The notes under the pieces are model-generated. The model made no database searches, was not told the DNA's origin, and saw only the letters and a program-made list of their open reading frames with translations. From assembly GCA_020636355.1 (NCBI GenBank), contig JACJYB010000005.1, positions 310,001 to 374,000 of the forward strand: a stretch of 64,000 bases of DNA. The letters run 5' to 3'. This DNA is from Lewinellaceae bacterium (lineage in GTDB: Bacteria > Bacteroidota > Bacteroidia > Chitinophagales > Saprospiraceae). Shown one piece after another: positions 61,946-64,000 of the stretch; position 1 is the first letter of the stretch; the number at the start of each line of letters is the position of its first letter. Position numbers and translations under genes: made by a program.

Positions 61946-63721
61946 ATGGCGGAACGCAATAAATTGGTCCTTCGCATCATCCAGTTGATGCATAAATTAC
62001 CTTCCCGGCAGTTGATGATCGTACTAAGCATCATCATTGGGTTTCTGGTGGGTTTAATCGCCGTGTTCATGAAAAACGCGGTCCGGATACTGGAGCATCT
62101 TTTGACCAATGGTTTCGCTGTCAATTATCACAACTACCTCTATTTTATTTATCCGGGAATCGGAATATTGGCAGCTGTCCTGTTTATCCGCTACCTGTTG
62201 CGCAGGCCTGTCCGTGACGGGATACCCAATGTGCTCTATGCATTATCCCGGCAAAACGGGATCATTAACGGTCATAACACCTATTCTTCGGTGGTCACCA
62301 GCATACTCACGGTGGGATTTGGTGGTTCGGTAGGATTGGAAGGCCCTACTGTTGTAACCGGAGCTGCCTGGGGTTCTAATCTGGGCAAGGTCCTCGGGTT
62401 GAATTACAAACAAATTGTTGCTTTGGTTGGAATCAGCGCTTCAGCCTCCTTATCAGCCATTTTTAAAGCACCGATAGCTGCCATTGTATTTGCCCTGGAG
62501 ATCATCCTGTTTGATATGACGATGACAGCTCTGGTTCCGCTCCTGGTCTCCTCCATCGTTGCCACCTTAACCTCCTACTTTTTCCTGGGGCAAAATGTCC
62601 TCTACCCTTTTAAAGTAGTCCATTCCTTTGAGTTAAGCGAAACACCCTATTACCTGTTGCTGGGCATTTTTACCGCGTTAATTTCAGTCTACTTCATCCG
62701 TACGTATGTTTATACAGGGAAAATCTTCGAAAAGCTTCAAGGTTGGGTTACCAAATTAATCGTTGGCGCTATCCTGCTCGGGGTATTCATTTTTTTCCTT
62801 CCCTCCCTCTACGGAGAAGGTTACGAGTCCGTCAATGAAGGATTAAAAGGCAACATGGAATTCGTTTTTGACAACAGCATCTTTTATGCCTTCAAGGACA
62901 ACATGCATGTCACGCTTTTATTGCTGCTTAGTGTCGTATTATTTAAGGTGCTGGCCACCTCGCTTACTTTCCGAAGCGGGGGAATCGGAGGCGTTTTCGC
63001 CCCTACCCTTTTTATCGGAACCATGACGGGACTTTTATTCGTCAAATTTTTGAATAACTACGGATTAACCCACTTGCCCGAGAGTAATTTTGCTTTGGTG
63101 GGAATGGCTGGGTTACTAGCCGGCGTGGTGCATGCTCCGCTCACTGCTATCTTCCTCAGCGTGGAGATTACCGGTGGTTATGAACTGATCTTTCCGATTA
63201 TGCTGGTGGCGACCACGTCCTACGCACTATCAAAATTATTGTCTCCCCGCTCCATCTACACCATTCAGTTGGCCAGCCGCGGTGATGTATTGACACACCA
63301 TAAAGATCGCTCCCTCTTAGCCATGATGGCGGTCAGCGATTACATCGAAAAGGATTTTCTGCCGGTAGACATCAATGCCAATTTGGGTGAATTGGTTAAA
63401 ATCATTGCTCAATCCAACCGAAACATCTATCCGGTGGTCGGTAAAGACAACACTTTTTTTGGAATTATTTCGCTCGATCAGATCCGGCATAACATGTTTA
63501 AACCTGAACTGTACGAAACCACCAAGGTGCGCAACCTGATGTTTATGCCCACCAAGATTGTCCAGATGAGCGATGACATGGAAACCGTTGCTACTAAGTT
63601 TCAACATTCCGGCAAATACAATCTGGTGGTTCTGGATGGCGATAAATACGTCGGTTTTGTCTCCCGTTCCAATGTTTTCTCAAGTTACCGGGAATTATTG
63701 CAGCACATCTCGGATGAGTGA
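61946..63721 (+). CDS. ClC-type chloride channel or transporter with CBS domains
   Basis: A 591-residue ClC protein. The anion-pathway motifs are DGIPNVLYAL near 92 (in place of GSGIP), GGSVGLEGP near 127 with the gating Glu, and GGIGGVFAPTLFIG near 345. A cytoplasmic CBS pair fills residues 455-590 (FLPVDINANLGELVKII; KYVGFVSRSNVF). It moves Cl- or another anion, possibly in exchange for protons. It is a single gene, and the start sits directly after a -7 box. Confidence 0.9.
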   Translation: MAERNKLVLRIIQLMHKLPSRQLMIVLSIIIGFLVGLIAVFMKNAVRILEHLLTNGFAVNYHNYLYFIYPGIGILAAVLFIRYLLRRPVRDGIPNVLYALSRQNGIINGHNTYSSVVTSILTVGFGGSVGLEGPTVVTGAAWGSNLGKVLGLNYKQIVALVGISASASLSAIFKAPIAAIVFALEIILFDMTMTALVPLLVSSIVATLTSYFFLGQNVLYPFKVVHSFELSETPYYLLLGIFTALISVYFIRTYVYTGKIFEKLQGWVTKLIVGAILLGVFIFFLPSLYGEGYESVNEGLKGNMEFVFDNSIFYAFKDNMHVTLLLLLSVVLFKVLATSLTFRSGGIGGVFAPTLFIGTMTGLLFVKFLNNYGLTHLPESNFALVGMAGLLAGVVHAPLTAIFLSVEITGGYELIFPIMLVATTSYALSKLLSPRSIYTIQLASRGDVLTHHKDRSLLAMMAVSDYIEKDFLPVDINANLGELVKIIAQSNRNIYPVVGKDNTFFGIISLDQIRHNMFKPELYETTKVRNLMFMPTKIVQMSDDMETVATKFQHSGKYNLVVLDGDKYVGFVSRSNVFSSYRELLQHISDE

Positions 63722-63823
63722 AATGCGATGATTGCCATTACATCAATCCTAGGAATACAGCTTAATTCTGAAGTGAATTTAGGATGAACTAACTACAGTG
63801 ATTGAACGCCTTGGAAGAAGGGA

Positions 63824-64000
63824 TTAAGAAACCTCTTCTTCCTCCGGCATCTCCATGACCTGAGCTTCTTTCACCGAGCCATTGACCTCGTCTATCTCAA
63901 CTTTGAGATTTTCAATGATAAATTGTTGACGCTCCATTGTGTTTTTACCCATATAATAATCCAGCAGTTGATCCATATGGGTATTCTCATTAAGGACTAC
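63824..64000 (-). CDS. parE: DNA topoisomerase IV subunit B (C-terminus only)
   Basis: Only the last 58 residues are in the window. MDQLLDYYMGKNTMERQQF followed by IIENLKVE matches the end of the type IIA topoisomerase B subunit. GyrB proteins of this phylum usually end in FIERNAKYA, so ParE is more likely. The tail is acidic (MEMPEEEEVS). Confidence 0.75.
   Translation of the reverse strand, partial: VVLNENTHMDQLLDYYMGKNTMERQQFIIENLKVEIDEVNGSVKEAQVMEMPEEEEVS

Noticed and set aside
1..64000. tRNA, rRNA, CRISPR array, prophage or IS element
   Set aside because: I looked for T-loop-like motifs, regularly spaced direct repeats and transposase or phage protein motifs and found none that stand up; a tRNAscan or Rfam search would settle the RNA question.

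Overview
The window looks like a chromosomal segment from a member of the Bacteroidota, most likely a Saprospiria/Lewinella-type marine or sludge bacterium. Supporting evidence: a SusC/SusD pair, a PorP/SprF-type protein linked to type IX secretion, a NagB fused to a PIG-L deacetylase domain, large FG-GAP/UnbV lipoproteins, an orphan FtsX-type permease with a PadR regulator, a six-gene Na+-NQR operon, and promoters matching the Bacteroidota -7 consensus TAnnTTTG. The genus is inference. I saw no rRNA, tRNA, CRISPR array, IS element or phage gene.

Layout. 1-2.2 kb: the start of a secreted protein and the fused NagB. 2.2-4 kb: an AT-rich 1.8-kb stretch without a convincing gene. 4-9 kb: an eight-AT-hook DNA-binding protein and two outer-membrane or secreted proteins. 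9-29 kb: an amino-sugar region. It holds a NagX-like membrane protein, 6-phosphofructokinase, a second NagB, a sodium:solute symporter, NagA, two FG-GAP/UnbV lipoproteins, a LacI-family regulator and a SusC/SusD outer-membrane uptake pair; a fatty-acid desaturase lies among them. 29-34 kb: a small membrane/TPR protein, then metG-lnt. 34-40.5 kb: nqrABCDEF. 40.6-44.7 kb: a PorP/SprF-like - OmpA/DUF1573 - PnuC operon. 44.9-49 kb: PadR, the permease and a DUF2279 protein. 49-54 kb: PEP carboxykinase, a phosphoesterase and a cytochrome c/sugar-dehydrogenase fusion. 54-58 kb: M14 peptidase, MetF and a regulatory-domain protein, all broken by small frameshifts. 58-64 kb: Lon, an alpha/beta hydrolase, a ClC channel and the end of a topoisomerase IV B subunit.

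How the genes may work together. The most interesting signal is an 18-bp palindrome (consensus AYTGTGTGCGCACACARW) with the central CG typical of LacI-family operators. It occurs in three non-coding regions: upstream of the fused nagB, between the large FG-GAP lipoprotein and the LacI gene, and upstream of susC. This suggests one regulator coordinating outer-membrane uptake (SusCD), surface lipoproteins and cytoplasmic amino-sugar deamination. NagA, NagB and PfkA would feed GlcNAc-derived carbon into glycolysis as fructose-6-phosphate. In addition, the leader of the 1092-residue lipoprotein gene carries a 15-bp terminator-like hairpin just before its start codon. The two mismatches of this hairpin become G-U pairs only in the sense transcript, which points to attenuation or another leader-RNA control.

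A second notable pattern is technical or evolutionary. Nine small indels, all readable as lost bases, fall in the 2.6 kb from 55.2 to 57.85 kb, while I noticed none in the genes elsewhere in the window. This looks more like a poorly polished assembly stretch than real gene decay, because metF is among the affected genes.
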